From Dama dama (Eukaryota > Chordata > Mammalia > Artiodactyla > Cervidae), in assembly GCF_033118175.1 (NCBI RefSeq), contig NC_083691.1, positions 16,217,001 to 16,281,000 on the forward strand: 64,000 nt of DNA. The letters run 5' to 3'. The notes beneath the pieces were generated by a model that saw only the letters and a program-made list of their open reading frames with translations, was not told where the DNA came from and ran no database searches. A program made the translations under genes and the position numbers. Every line of letters starts with the position of its first letter. Positions within the stretch are counted from its first letter, which is position 1. Shown here piece after piece: positions 22,597 to 33,394 of the stretch.

Positions 22597-23446
22597 AGAA
22601 AAAGACCAGAAATGCCCTGGTTTTAAGCAGAAGAAAATAAAGACCTGTAAGTTGTTCTTGAGGCCCTGGGGAACCCCATCAGCCAAGGCTGGATTCATTG
22701 AAGGAGATGTGCACTAAGATAACGGAAAACACTTTTCTTTTTTTTTATTCTGGTCATCTAAGGGGATGCAGGAGTGGCGGCTGTGAGGCGCAGGAGTGGC
22801 TGACAGGAGATACCCCACGTCCAAGGTCAGGAGGGGCGGCTGCGCTTTGCTGGAGCAGCCGTGAACAGATACCCCACATCCAAGGTAAGAAAAACCCAAG
22901 ACAGACATAGGCGCTGAGGGAGGGCATCAGAGGGTGGACAGACGAAACCACAATCACAGACAAGTAGACAATCTGATCACAGGACCACAGCCTTGTCTAG
23001 CTCAAAGAAACTAAGCCATGCCGAGTGGGGCCATCCAAGACAGACGGGTCGTGGTGGAGAGGTCTGACAAAATGTGGTCCACTGGGGAAGGGAATGGCAA
23101 ACCACTTCAGTATTCTTGCCTTGAGAACCCCATGAACAGCATGAAAACACAAAAAGATAGGACACTGAAAGATGAACTCCACAGGTTGGTAGGTGCCCAA
23201 TATGCTACTGGAGATCAGTGGAGAAATAACTCCAGAAAGAATGGAGAGATGGAGCCAAAGCAAAAACAACACCCAGTTGTCGATGTGACTGGTGATGGAA
23301 GTAAAGTCTGATGCTGTAAAGAGCAATATTGCATAGGAACCTAGAATGTTAGGTCCATGAATCAAGGCAAGTTGGAAGTGGTCAAATAGGACATGGCAAG
23401 AGTGAACATCAACATTTGAGGAATCAGTGAACTAAAATGGACTGGA

Positions 23447-23947
23447 ATGGGTGAATTTAACTCAAATGACCATTACATGTACTACTGTGGCCAAGAATCC
23501 CTTAAAAGAAATGGAGTAGCCATCACATTTAGCAGAAGAGTCCGAAATGCAGCACTTCTATGCAATCTCAAAAATGACAGAATGATCTCTGTTCATTTCC
23601 AAGGGAAACCATTCAATATCACGGTAATCCAAGTCTATGCCCCAACCAGTAACACTGAAGAAGCTGAAGTTGAATGGTTTTATGAAGATCTAAAAGACCT
23701 TCTAGAACTCACACTCAAAAAAGATGTCCTTTTCATTATAGGGGACTGGAATGCAAAAGCAGGTAGTCAAGAAACACCTGGAGTAACAGGCAAATTTGGC
23801 CTTAGAGTACAGAATGAAGCAGGGCAAAGGCTAATAGAGTTTTTGCCAAGAGAATGCACTGGTCATAGCAAACACCCTCTTCCAACAACACAAGAGAAGA
23901 CTCTACACATGGACATCACCAGATGGTCAATACTGAAATCAGATTGA
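23447..23947 (+). pseudogene. BovB endonuclease fragment
   Basis: A 166-residue open frame with the APE-type endonuclease signatures GEFNSNDHYMYYCGQE, VIQVYAPTSNTEE and FIIGDWNAKAGSQE. In this family the DWN/DFN motif holds a catalytic aspartate, and it is kept here. The final 25 or so residues are out of frame, so a frameshift near 23870 removes the SDH-containing C-terminal part. The frame also has an upstream TGA near 23415. The domain belongs to the retrotransposon, not to a host protein. Confidence 0.87.
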
Positions 23948-24179
23948 TTATATTCTTTGCAGCCAAAGATGGAGAAGCTCTACATAGTCAGCAAAAACAA
24001 GATGGGAAGCTGACTGTGGCTCAGATCATGAACACTTTCTTGCCGAATTCAGACTTAAGTTGAAAAAAGTGGGGAAAACCATTAGACCATTCAGGTATGA
24101 CTTAAATCAAATCCCTTATGATTATACAGTGGAAGTGAGAAATATATTTAGGGACTAGACCTGATAGACAGAGTGCCTA

Positions 24180-24425
24180 ATGAACCATGGATGGAGGTTC
24201 ATGACACTGTACAAGAGACAGGGACCAAGACCGCCCCTAAGAAAAAGAAATGCAAAATGGCTGTCAGAGGAGGCCTTACAAACAGCTGTGAAAAGAAGAA
24301 AAGTGAAAAGCAAACGAGAAAAGGAAAGATATACCCATTTGAATGCAGAGTTCCAAAGAATAGCAAGGAGAGAAAAGAAAGCCTTCATCAGTGATCAGTG
24401 CAAAGAAATAGAGGAAAACAATTGA
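24180..24425 (+). pseudogene. BovB linker-region fragment
   Basis: An 81-residue frame rich in Lys and Arg, ending in RIARREKKAFISDQCKEIEE and stopped by a TGA at 24423-24425. The following segment (24426-24692) continues the same region and ends at a TAG at 24690-24692, where other copies have CAG. It lies between the endonuclease and reverse transcriptase of BovB. Confidence 0.8.
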
Positions 24426-24746
24426 ATGGGAAAGACTAGAGATCTCTTAAAGAAAATTACAGATACCGAGGGAACATGTCATGCAAAGATGGGCTCAATA
24501 AAGGCCAGAAATGGTATGGACCTAAAAGAAGCAGAAGATATTAAGAAGAGGTGGCAAGAATACACAGAAGAACTATACAAAGAAGATCTTCACGACCCAG
24601 ATCACCTAGAGCCAGACATCCTGGATTGTGAAGTCAAGAGGGCCTTAGGAAGCATCACTATGAACAAGGCTAGGGGAGGTGATGAATTCTAGTTGAGCTA
24701 TTTCAAATCTTAAAAGATGGTGCTGTGAAAGTGTTGCACTCAATAT

Positions 24747-25043
24747 GTGAGCCAATTTGGAAAACTCAGCAGTGGCCACAGGACTGGAAAAGGTCAGTTT
24801 TCATTCCAATCCCTAAGAAAGGCAATGCCAAAGAACTGCCGCACAATTGCACTCATCTCACACGCTAGTATAGTAATGCTTAAAATTCTCCAAGCCAGGC
24901 TTCAGCAATACCTGAGCCACGAACTTCCAAATGTTCAAGCTGGTTTTAGAAAAGGCAGAGGAAGCAGAGATCAAATTGCCAACATCTGCTGGGTCATCAA
25001 AAAAGCAAGAGTTCCAGAAAAACATCTATTTCTGCTTTATTGA
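24747..25043 (+). pseudogene. BovB reverse transcriptase N-terminal fragment
   Basis: The frame is BovB-like from RTIALISHASIVMLKILQ through GFRKGRGSRDQIANICW, then leaves the native frame near 25010. It is the fingers region of the reverse transcriptase. The first part of the frame is shifted relative to the native protein. Confidence 0.82.
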
Positions 25044-25500
25044 CTATGCCGAAGCCTTTGACTGTGTGGATCACAATAAACTGTGGAAAATTCTGAAAGA
25101 GATGGGAGTACCAGACCACCTGGTCTGCCACTTGAGAAACCTCTGTGCCGGTCTGGAAGCAACAGTTAGAACTGGACATGGAACAACAGACTGGTTCCAA
25201 ATAGGAAAAGGAGTACGTCAAGGCTGTATATTGTCACCCTGCTTATTTAACTTATATGCAGAGTACATCATGAGAAATGCTGGGCTGGAGGAAGCACAAG
25301 CTGGAATCAAGATTTCTGGGAGAAATATCAATAACCTCAGAAATGCAGATGATACCACCCTTATGGCAGAAAGTGAAGAAGAACTAAAGAGTCTCTTGAT
25401 GAAAGTGAAAGAGGAGAAAGAAAAAGTTGGCTTAAAGCTCAACATTCAGAAAACTAAGATCATGGCATCTAGTCCCATCCCATCACTTCATGGAAGATAG
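24931..25500 (+). pseudogene. BovB reverse transcriptase palm with NADD instead of YADD
   Basis: The native frame starts near residue 28 of this 189-residue frame. It covers FIDYAEAFDCVDHNKLW (motif A, catalytic Asp kept), GVRQGCILSPCLFNLY, and RNADDTTLMAE. The catalytic YADD is changed to NADD by a codon change at 25342-25344 (TAT in other copies, AAT here). The two aspartates remain. The minus-strand copy at 8826-8837 still reads YADD, so this is a private mutation. Confidence 0.88.
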
Positions 25501-26130
25501 ATGGGGAAACAGTGGAAACAGCGGCTGACTTTATTTTCTTGGGCTCCAAAATCACTGCAGATGGTGATTGCAGCCATGAAATTAAAAGACGCTTGCTCCT
25601 TGAAAGAAAAGTTATGACCAACATAGACAGCATATTAAAAAACAGAGACATTACTTTGCCAAAAATGTCTGTCTTGTCAAGGCTATGGTTTTTCCAGTAG
25701 TCACATATGGATGGAGAAATGGACTATAAAGAAAGCTGAGCACTGAAGAATTAATGCCTTTGAACTGTGGTATTGGAGAAGACTCTTGAGAGTCCCTTGG
25801 ACTGCAAGGAGATCCAACCAATCCATCCTAAAGGAGATCAGTCCTGGGTGTTCATTGGAAGGACTAATGTTGAAGTTGAAACTCCAATACTTTGGCCACC
25901 TGATGGGAAGAGTTGACTCATTTGAAAAGACCCCGATGCTAGGAAAGATTAAGAGAAGGAGGAGAAGGGGATGACAGAGAATGAGATGGTTGGATGGCAT
26001 CACCAACTCAATGTACATGAGTTTGGGTAAACTCTGGGAGTTGGTGATGGACAGGGAGGCCTAGCGTGCTGCATTTCATGGGGTGGAAAAGAGTCAGACC
26101 CGACTGAGCAACTGAACTGAACTGACATGA

Positions 26131-26763
26131 AAGGGATGCCAACAAATTCCACCTAGTCAAAGCTATGGTTTTTGCAGTAGTCATGTATGGATGTGAGAGT
26201 TGGACTGTAAAGAAACCTGAGCACCAAAGGATTGATGCTTTTGAACTGTGGTGTTGGAGAAGACTCTTGAGAATCCCTGACTGCAAGGAGATCCAATCAG
26301 TCAATCCTAAAAGAAATCAGTCCTGATTATTCATTTGAAAAACTGATGATGAAGTTGAAACTCCAATACTTTGGCCACCTGATGCGAAGAACTGACTCAT
26401 TGAAAAAGGATTGGGTAGAGAGGGAGGTGGGAGGGGGGATCGGGATGGGGAATACATGTAAATCCATGGCTGATTCATGTCAACATATGACAAAAACCAC
26501 TTCAATATTGTAAAGTAATTAGCCTCCAACTAATAAAAATAAATGAAAAAAAAAAAAAAAAAGAAAAAGACCCTGATGCTGGGAAAGATCGAAGGCGGGA
26601 GGAGAAGGGGATGACATAGTTTGAGATGGTTGGATGTCATTACCACTCAATGGACATGAGTTTAAGTAAACTCCAGGAGTTGGTGATGGATAGGGAGTCC
26701 TGGCAGCTGGCAGTCCATGGGGTTGCAAAGAGTCAGACACGACGGAGTGACTGAACTGAACTG
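26131..26763 (+). mobile_element. Second BovB 3' fragment, interrupted by L1
   Basis: Starts within the C-terminal coding region (GCCAACAAATTCCACCTAG), directly after the end of the large BovB, and runs to CTGAACTGAACTGAAG. A 154 bp L1 tail (26409-26562) splits it, flanked by GAAAAAG at 26402-26408 and 26563-26569. Confidence 0.92.
26409..26562 (+). mobile_element. Ruminant L1 3' end, 154 bp, inside BovB
   Basis: The end of the cattle-type L1 3' UTR: GGGATCGGGATGGGGAATAC, CATGTCAACATATGACAAAA, TTAGCCTCCAACTAATAAAA, then a poly-A of about 17. GAAAAAG duplications on both sides and continuous BovB sequence around it show that it inserted after the BovB fragment. Confidence 0.9.
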
Positions 26764-27726
26764 AAGGGGATGTATTAAGCACCCAAATGAGGGCAAGAGT
26801 CTACTGGTAAAAAAGAACAACCTTGTAATTTAAAAATATGATAGCTGATAAATATGCTGGTATCTTTCATGTCACAGTTGGCAAAAACGAACACTGGTTA
26901 TTTAATTAGCTGGGACCTATCTTTTCTTATAATTTGGTAAAATGTTTTAAAAACTCAGTTGTGGTATTGATTTTTAATTTTGTTTTTTCTTGTTTCCGTT
27001 TTAATTATATAACCACAAATCTAAGAAATTATACTTGAAAACATCTTTGACAAGGAGCTGAAAATGCTTTTTAGTTGGGGATTAACTAAACTGAAATCAT
27101 ATTACTACTTGGATAAGTATGAAAGTCTAAATGGAGCTTCATGGAGCAAAATATTTGAAATCAGGACTGTCCATGCCAGGGAAGTTGAGACCTACCATTG
27201 GGCAAAATAAAGTCAAGTATTCTTTCACTCTCTGCCTGTCACACTCTTACCTAACTGAGATTTGAAACAAGCTCTTCATTGCCTTTGTCTATGTGCTGAG
27301 TATGACATTTCAGAATTACTGGTAATTGGAACCACAGGCTTCCTGTGCGGAAGATAAAAGCATACAGAAACATGCTAATTTCCTAATTCCTCAACTCCAA
27401 TCTCACTCCTGCCAGAGAAAACACGCAGTTCACCAGGACTGTGTTTCCTAGAGAGCGCATGATGAAATATTCAGGTGGTATTTGCCCAAGCCTGCTGCTA
27501 TTTTTCCTCTGGATCAAAATGCGTATACATTATCTTCCTGTTAATTTTTTTCTTGTTCTTTCTTACTCTCTCTCCCTTCCTTCCTTCTTTTTTTTTCTTT
27601 CGTTGTTTCCTTCTTAAATAGATGATGCTTTCAGTTCAAGCAAAAGCTGGGTGTCTAAGACATTCCACACCAGAGAGCGTATGCCTTTACCCTTCTTCAC
27701 AAACTGCTAATATTCTGGACAAGTAG
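26764..27726. other. Non-repetitive sequence with pyrimidine tract
   Basis: No gene or repeat family. A polypyrimidine tract at about 27546-27616 consists of T and C with CTTC and CCTT motifs. Confidence 0.5.
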
Positions 27727-27942
27727 TTGCACTCACTCACTAAGTCATGTCGAACCTTTTGCAGCCACATGGCTTGTAGCCCAGCAGGCTCATCTGTCCA
27801 TGGAATTTTCCAAGCTAGAATACTGGAGCAGGTTGCCATTTCCTATTTCCGGGTATCTTCCAGATCCAGGGATCGAACTCATGCCTCTTGCTCTTCTTGC
27901 ATTGGCAGGCGGATTCTTCACCACTGTGCCACCTGGAAAAAT
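27727..27942 (-). mobile_element. Bov-tA SINE
   Basis: Antisense copy from CACTCACTCACTAAGTCATG to CACTGTGCCACCTGG, with the box-B region GGATCGAACTCATGCC. The middle of the head carries a small TTGCTCTTC insertion. Confidence 0.88.
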
Positions 27943-28939
27943 CTCTGTGCAAGGAACTACCTGGCAAAACAAGACCCCAAGGTCTCAGGTGCAAAAGTCC
28001 CTGAGCAGCTTTACTTTCCCTCTATCGGAGGGACAGATGGCCTCGAAGACTTCAAGGGACCCAGAAACAGAGCCTCTGACCACTCGGCCCCTGTCAGTTG
28101 CGCAGCTGTCTCTCCGGCCCTCCCAGGCTGCTCGAGGCCGGTCCGTACAGGCCCAGCTGCTGCCCTCTGCTCCACAGGCAGCTGCTGCAACAAACGGACC
28201 TACCTCTCTGGGGCCCTTGACTGGGAAGATTGCCTTTCAGCCCATTGTTCTGTTAGACACTGATTAACCCTGCTGCATTTAGAGCAGGGGATTGCATCAA
28301 TATCTATTGATCAGCTGTCGCAGTATGATAATCCTTCTGCTCTCATCAGGGCAGTCTGGGCCTCACCACCCAGCAGCCCCTTTATCCCCAGTCCATGGAT
28401 ACCTTTGCCTGTGCTTGTCAGGACTCGTGAGATGCTGAAGGGAAGGTGAGCTGTCCTGGTGAGTGATTGCAGTTCCGGGAGATTCCTTCTGCTCCGATAT
28501 CTGCTTCCCTCATAACCGTCTGCCTGTTCTAAGCCTCCTTGAGCACTTTTAACAAATAAGGACACTGTATGAAACAAAAATAGAATACTCTGACCCTCCT
28601 TCCTGGATTAGAAATCACCATAAGCCTCTGGCCAAGTAGAAACTGATGCAGGCAACTTCTGAGATCTGAAATCTTTCCAGTATCCGTGACAACAAAGCCA
28701 TTCCACAAATTCAGTTTCATTCTCAAACCAGAGTTTATACATTGCTGTTTGTAATACTGAAGTGATTACCTTGGACTTGTTTGTCTAGGCTGGGCATTTT
28801 TCATTAACAAAAACTTTAGTGAAAAAAAACCATTTCCTATATTTGATTTGCATTGATCTTTTTTTGTAATTGTCCCTAAAACAATTAAATTTATTAATAT
28901 GTTTAAGGAATCCATCTGGGAACTCGTGAGTTTTAAAGG
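27943..28939. other. Non-repetitive sequence, locally GC-rich
   Basis: No repeat recognised. 28010-28267 is GC-rich with about seven CpGs and is open in three frames at once. That openness reflects base composition more than coding; see the rejected list. The remainder is AT-rich. Confidence 0.45.
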
Positions 28940-29083
28940 AATATTAAAGATGGTACAGTGGTAAAAAGCCACCTACCAATGCAGGTGACACAAGAGAAGT
29001 GAGTTCAATCCCTGAGTTGAGAAGATACCCTAGAGTAGAAAACAGCAACACACTCCAGGATTCTTGCCTAGAAAATCCCATGG
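28940..29083 (+). mobile_element. Bov-tA SINE, 3'-truncated, fused to BovB
   Basis: Head and box B are diverged (GGTACAGTGGTAAAAAGCC; GAGTTCAATCCCTGAG). The Bov-A body stops at AAAATCCCATGGA, where antisense BovB starts without a spacer. Confidence 0.85.
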
Positions 29084-29427
29084 AGTCTTCTCCAGTACCA
29101 CAGCTGAAGGCACTGATTCTTTGGTGTTCTGCCTTCTTTATGGTTCGTGTCTCACAACTGTACGTGATCACTGGGAAGACCATAGCCTTGACTATATGGA
29201 CCTTTGTCAGCAGAGTAATGTCTCTGCTTTTCAACACACTGTCTAGATTTATCATAGCTTTCCTGCTGAGAAGCAATCATCTTCTGATTTCATGGATCCA
29301 GTCACCATCTGCAGTGATTTTAGAGTCCAAGAAGAGGAAATCTGTCACCACTTCCACCTTTTCCCCTTCTATTTGCCATGAAGTGATGGGGCTGGATGCC
29401 ATGATCTTAGTTTTTGTTTCTGTTTTT
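29084..29427 (-). mobile_element. BovB internal fragment lacking its 3' tail
   Basis: Antisense BovB from GTCTTCTCCAGTACCACAG to ATGCCATGATCTTAG. The last 300 bp or so of BovB, normally present in retrotransposed copies, is missing at the Bov-tA junction. This implies deletion or recombination after insertion. Confidence 0.88.
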
Positions 29428-29576
29428 TTAATATCTAGTTTTATTTTCTTCTGTTAAGAGAATCCAAATCCATAAGTGGTAAGGTTTTGCACAGGGTTCC
29501 TATAGGCAGTAAAAAATAAAAATGGAAATTAAACTTAAGTTTTTCTGGGCAAAAAAATAATCTAAATTAGCACATC

Positions 29577-29640
29577 ATCTCTTGGCTCTGGAGTCAGAAG
29601 ATACAGATCAGAGCCCACACTGGTCATCATCATTTCTCTG
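29577..29640 (+). mobile_element. Possible MIR fragment
   Basis: GGCTCTGGAGTCAGAAGATA followed by GATCAGAGCCC resembles the start of MIR (GGACTCTGGAGCCAGACTG). Very short, so a weak call. Confidence 0.35.
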
Positions 29641-30943
29641 AAAATCTCGATGAGAAAGCTGCCCCAACCATAGCCTCCTCAGAAAGAAGCAGCATCAGCT
29701 AGTACTGGAAAGACACCCCTGAACCCACTTGAAATGTCACTCCTGGGAAGTCCAGCTGTAGCCTGGCAGGTGATCCAGGAAATTTCCCAATGTAAAGGGC
29801 TTTGCCCCCACAGGTCCCATGGTAATGAATTAAGCAAAAGAGAGGGGAGCTTTCTGGAGTGTGTACTGGAGAAAGCCGAGAGAACTCACCAAATCATAGG
29901 TAAAGGCCAGCGATGCACCCAAGTGAGGAAAGATGCTGTGAAACAACGTCCTGTGAGAGAGAGAGAATCCAGACATAGGGTGAAGAACCGAGCTGCCAGG
30001 AACCCAGAGGGCTTCCCAGTTCCTGACCCTACCCATGGCTTTCCATGTCATTCTCTCTCTTATCCTATTTATTTGGTTGACTTTTTTAATTAAGAAAAAA
30101 CAAGTTTATGGTAACTTATTAACCCTTTTATGTATTTTACACAAAATGTTAACTTAATAATGCTGCTAATGTCTTTAAATCATAATGCATTCCTGAAGCA
30201 ATTTTCGTTCTTCTCACATTAATCATAGAATCATCTCTCAAAGTAAACTCAATCATAGGACTTTGTGTTAAAATTGAAAAGCACTGCCTTTAAAATCTGA
30301 AGACCCTGCATTCAGGTATCTTCTCTAACTTTCAGGCCCACAGATTACTTAAGAAAATACACATATCTTTCCTGAAGTTTTGCTTCTCATCCATGAAGTG
30401 GGGGTGGTATATCCCTCTAACCAACACACTGAACTAAAAAACAAATGTCAGAATATATGTAAAAGTTTGTTGGAAATGCTAAAGCCTATCAAAATAGAAG
30501 TTTGTTTCAACATCTGCAAAACACATTTATAATCATAAAGAACAAGATAGGGCAAAAATATAGACACAGAAAAATCTTCTCTGATTAAATGAATTATGAG
30601 TTGAGATATAGGATGGGTCTCTAGGTACAAAGGGGTGAAAAGAGTTCTTAACACAGAAATAGCATATCCAAAAGTCCTGTATAGGTGAAATGGTGTGCTA
30701 TTATCAACAGAAACTGGCCTAAGAGAGCTAACAGTGACATTTTCAGAAATGTTGTAAGCTGATTGATAAACACAGCCATGTTTTACAAATTTGTTATATA
30801 ATTTGTTTTGCAAAACAAATTATATGAGCTAACGATTAAGTAAATTATACGAAAAACTCATTACTCAATTGTATTTTAGTTGTATGTCTTTTCTTTAGAG
30901 GATTTATTAGGTTTTATTTGTATGGTAGAAATACTGCATAATG
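29641..30943. other. Mostly non-repetitive sequence
   Basis: No gene recognised. 30290-30420 has a faint MIR-like order (CTTAAGAAAATAC..., CTTCTCATCCATGAAGTGG). A perfect palindrome lies at 30796-30825. Confidence 0.45.
30796..30825. repeat. Perfect 30 bp palindrome
   Basis: ATATAATTTGTTTTG (30796-30810) is followed with no spacer by its exact reverse complement CAAAACAAATTATAT (30811-30825). The next flanking pair does not match. It has no repeat context and could extrude as a short cruciform. Confidence 0.9.
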
Positions 30944-31150
30944 GGCTGTTATGGTAGTTCAGTGGTAAAGAATCTGCCTGCAATGCAAGAGACAGGTTTT
31001 GCTCCCTGGGTTGGGAAGATCCCCTGGAGAAGAGAATGGCAACCCACTCCAGCATTCTTGCCTGGAAAATCCCATGGACAGAAAAGCCTGGCTCTCTGCC
31101 TTCCATAGGGTTTCAAAGAGTCAGACACAACTTGATGACTAAACAAATAC
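30944..31150 (+). mobile_element. Bov-tA SINE
   Basis: Diverged head (TTATGGTAGTTCAGTGGTAA), box B (GTTTTGCTCCCTGGG) and Bov-A body ending at GATGACTAAACAAATACC. Confidence 0.9.
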
Positions 31151-31989
31151 CACTTACCGCACATTTCTTCCCAATTTCACATTCAGTAGCATCTCATTGA
31201 CAGGTCGAAATCAGCCCCGGCAGGAATGTTTGCACAATAAAACAGGCAAACTTTACAAATCAGGGCTTCATTTATAGTCGTGGTTGAAGATTAAGTTGTC
31301 TAGATTTAAGAAAGTGATGCAGACAATCTTAGCAGTGCTGAACAAACTTTACATATGCATGTCATTAGCTCCTACATCGTAAATAGTCCCCCAAAATGAG
31401 GCAATATTCTTCCAGTAATTGAAAGCTCTTATCTTATTCTGCTAAGAAGTCACTCACATCCTTCACAAATTTGAGTGGGGTTTCAATAGATATTTTTGTT
31501 TTTTTTGTTTTTTTACTTTTGTTTTATTTGTTCCTCAAATGATAATACCAACCAACATTCATGTTGAAACTACATTCATTTATCAATGTTGTGAGCAACT
31601 TCTTTTCTGAATCAGACAGTAATTAAACATTTACTCATGGTTTGATTTTCATCAAATTATGGTTTGATTGCAACCATAGGCTGGTGATGAATACAAGATC
31701 TTGGCAAGTGTCAGTGAGCAAATTTTGTGAGAACCAACCAACTGGAAAATGAAACTTACAATAAAGTGTATTGCATATTGTATTATTGGAAAGTTGTACA
31801 TTACAAAAATAAATTTACACACACACACATGCATGCATTTTTTTTTCCAGAGCTAGTCATTAAACATATATCAGAACATCACTGTTTGGGATATAAACTT
31901 TTGTCACAGAGTGATTAGAAGAACTGAAAGACAGGCATTATGAAACAAATACAGAGAAAGAAAGGCAGAAAATGAGGAGAGATGACATT
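31151..31989. other. Non-repetitive sequence with T-rich and short CA tracts
   Basis: No gene seen. A T/G-rich run at about 31494-31530 and a short CA run at about 31817-31829 are the only low-complexity features, apart from a T10 run near 31839. Confidence 0.5.
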
Positions 31990-32195
31990 GGTAGGGACTA
32001 GATCCTGCATGGAAGGGTTATCATACGAACTGTGGAAAGTCATTAAAGATGTTAAGCAATGGCACATACTTATCAAATTTTTGTTTCAAAAACAGATTGG
32101 AGGAGGGTGAGAGAGCATGAGCAAAGGTCAGTTTTAGGTTATTTGAATCTTCCAAATGAGATTATGGTAGCAACAGCTGCTTGGTGGCAGAAATA
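31990..32195 (+). mobile_element. Ancient mammalian repeat, family unnamed
   Basis: GGGACTAGATCCTGCATGG followed by TGGAAAGTCATTAAAGATG, CAATGGCACATA, an ACAGATTGGAGGAGGG block and GAGATTATGGTAGCAACAG follows the order of a widespread old mammalian repeat also seen at 39135-39800. I recognise the pattern but not its registered name. Confidence 0.4.
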
Positions 32196-32704
32196 TATAA
32201 TCTGTATTAGTCAGGGTGTGTAGCATCCAAATTCTATGACAAAATGTTATTAAGGTAAAGGCTTGTTGCTTACTCACAACAGTGCAGTGAAAAGCTGGTC
32301 AGTTTTGACCTGATGGTTGAGGCATGAGCCTTTCCACTCAGTGGCTCCATCGAGCTGTAGTAATTCCTGTTATCTCCATAATCTGGACTGAAAAAAAGGG
32401 AGCTGGGATAGTGGAGAATAAAAAGAAGGGGTTGGAAGCGGGTAACATTCCATTGCCCCAAACATATCACTTAGTCTCATGGAGGTACCAGGGAAGTGGG
32501 AAGTTCAACCTTCTATTCCGAGAGGAAAATAAAATGATTTCTTTCTGCTCAGTTTCACTTTGTAAATGTCTCCATTCCTGACAGTTAAGAGACACTCAAA
32601 TATTTGTTAACTGAATGCACAGCCATCAGTTTTTCAGTTTTCTCATTCTAGAATTCACTAAAGAAACACAAAGTCTGGTCCAGGGAAGTTTCTAGGAAGA
32701 GCAG
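32196..32704. other. Sequence with faint old-LTR resemblance
   Basis: No gene seen. 32197-32530 carries a loose order of motifs (TTGTTGCTTACTCACAAC..., ACTTAGTCTCATGGAGG) recalling an old mammalian repeat, but the resemblance is not strong enough to classify. Confidence 0.3.
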
Positions 32705-32835
32705 AAAACCTAGGTTTGAGTTTGATTTGGTTTGGTCTCTGCTGCTTAATCTTTCTGTGACCTTTGACAAATTTTTCCTTTTTTTCCTTGTCTGAGTCTC
32801 ATTTTTGAAGCTATAAAATAGGGGAAATAATAGCT
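32705..32835 (+). mobile_element. MIR SINE fossil
   Basis: GGTTTGAGTTTGATTTGGTT, CTGCTTAATCTTTCTGTGAC, CTTTGACAAATTTTTCC, CTGAGTCTCATTTTTGAAG and CTATAAAATAGGGGAAATAA match the MIR core and 3' part in order. Confidence 0.75.
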
Positions 32836-33179
32836 TTTCTACTATGGGAAGTTCTAATAAAACCAAAGAAGTAGAAGCAAGAGCATATTGTAAGGTGTTA
32901 ACACTCGTGCAAAACTCACAATTTCAAAAGAGACCATCTTTATAGGAACCCTAAATATACTTCCAGGAATATGGCATGTGTTCCTAATAATGGGCAGGTA
33001 CTCTGAGTTTTAACTGGCAAATATCCCTCTTGCTTCATTAACACAGCAAGAGGAAAAAAAAACAAAAAACAAAAAACTGTTACCTGGCTTGCCCCATAAG
33101 AACATAGTGCAAAATGAGTCAGCCCAGCTTTTTTCACCAGCTGCCTGCCCCTGGGCATAATAGTTAGCCTCATGATACG
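32836..33179. other. Non-repetitive sequence with A-rich tract
   Basis: No gene or interspersed repeat. An A/C run at about 33051-33078 (AAAAACAAAAAAC units) is low complexity. Confidence 0.5.
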
Positions 33180-33187
33180 TATTGCTA

Positions 33188-33386
33188 GGGCTTCCCTGGT
33201 GGCTCAGACATTAAAGCATCTGCCTGCAATGTGGGAGACCCAGGTTCGATCCCTCGGTTGGGAAGATCATCTGGAGTAGGACATGGCTACCCACTCCAAT
33301 ATTCTTGCCTAGAGAATCCCATGGACAGAGGATCTGGACGGGCTATAGTCCAACATGACTGAGCAGCTAACACACACACACACACA
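33188..33386 (+). mobile_element. Bov-tA SINE with (CA)n tail and TSD
   Basis: Well-preserved head GGCTTCCCTGGTGGCTCAG, box B GGTTCGATCCCTCGG and Bov-A body, ending in an ACACACACACACACA tract at 33371-33385. The part between GCTATAGTCC and ATGACTGAGC is shortened by a small deletion. TATTGCTA (33180-33187) and TATTACTA (33387-33394) form the target duplication. Confidence 0.92.
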
Positions 33387-33394
33387 TATTACTA

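Larger units (their letters stand above)
22770..26128 (+). mobile_element. Nearly full-length BovB LINE
   Basis: A 3.36 kb BovB with a GC-rich 5' UTR (22770 to about 23310, holding two imperfect repeats that include TACCCCACGTCC/TACCCCACATCC), an endonuclease region (about 23312-24100), a basic linker (about 24180-24600), reverse transcriptase (about 24600-25480), a C-terminal domain and a TGAACTGAACTGA tail. AGGGGATGC (22761-22769) and AAGGGATGC (26131-26139) may be a diverged target duplication. Several stops and frameshifts break the single large frame (TGA at 24423, TAG at 24690, a frameshift near 25010), so the copy is dead. It is the most complete BovB in the window. Confidence 0.95.

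Noticed and set aside
27800..28267. 155-residue open frame as a possible gene
   Set aside because: Its first half is Bov-tA SINE. The rest is GC-rich and open in two plus frames and one minus frame at the same time, with no recognised domain, so the openness comes from composition.
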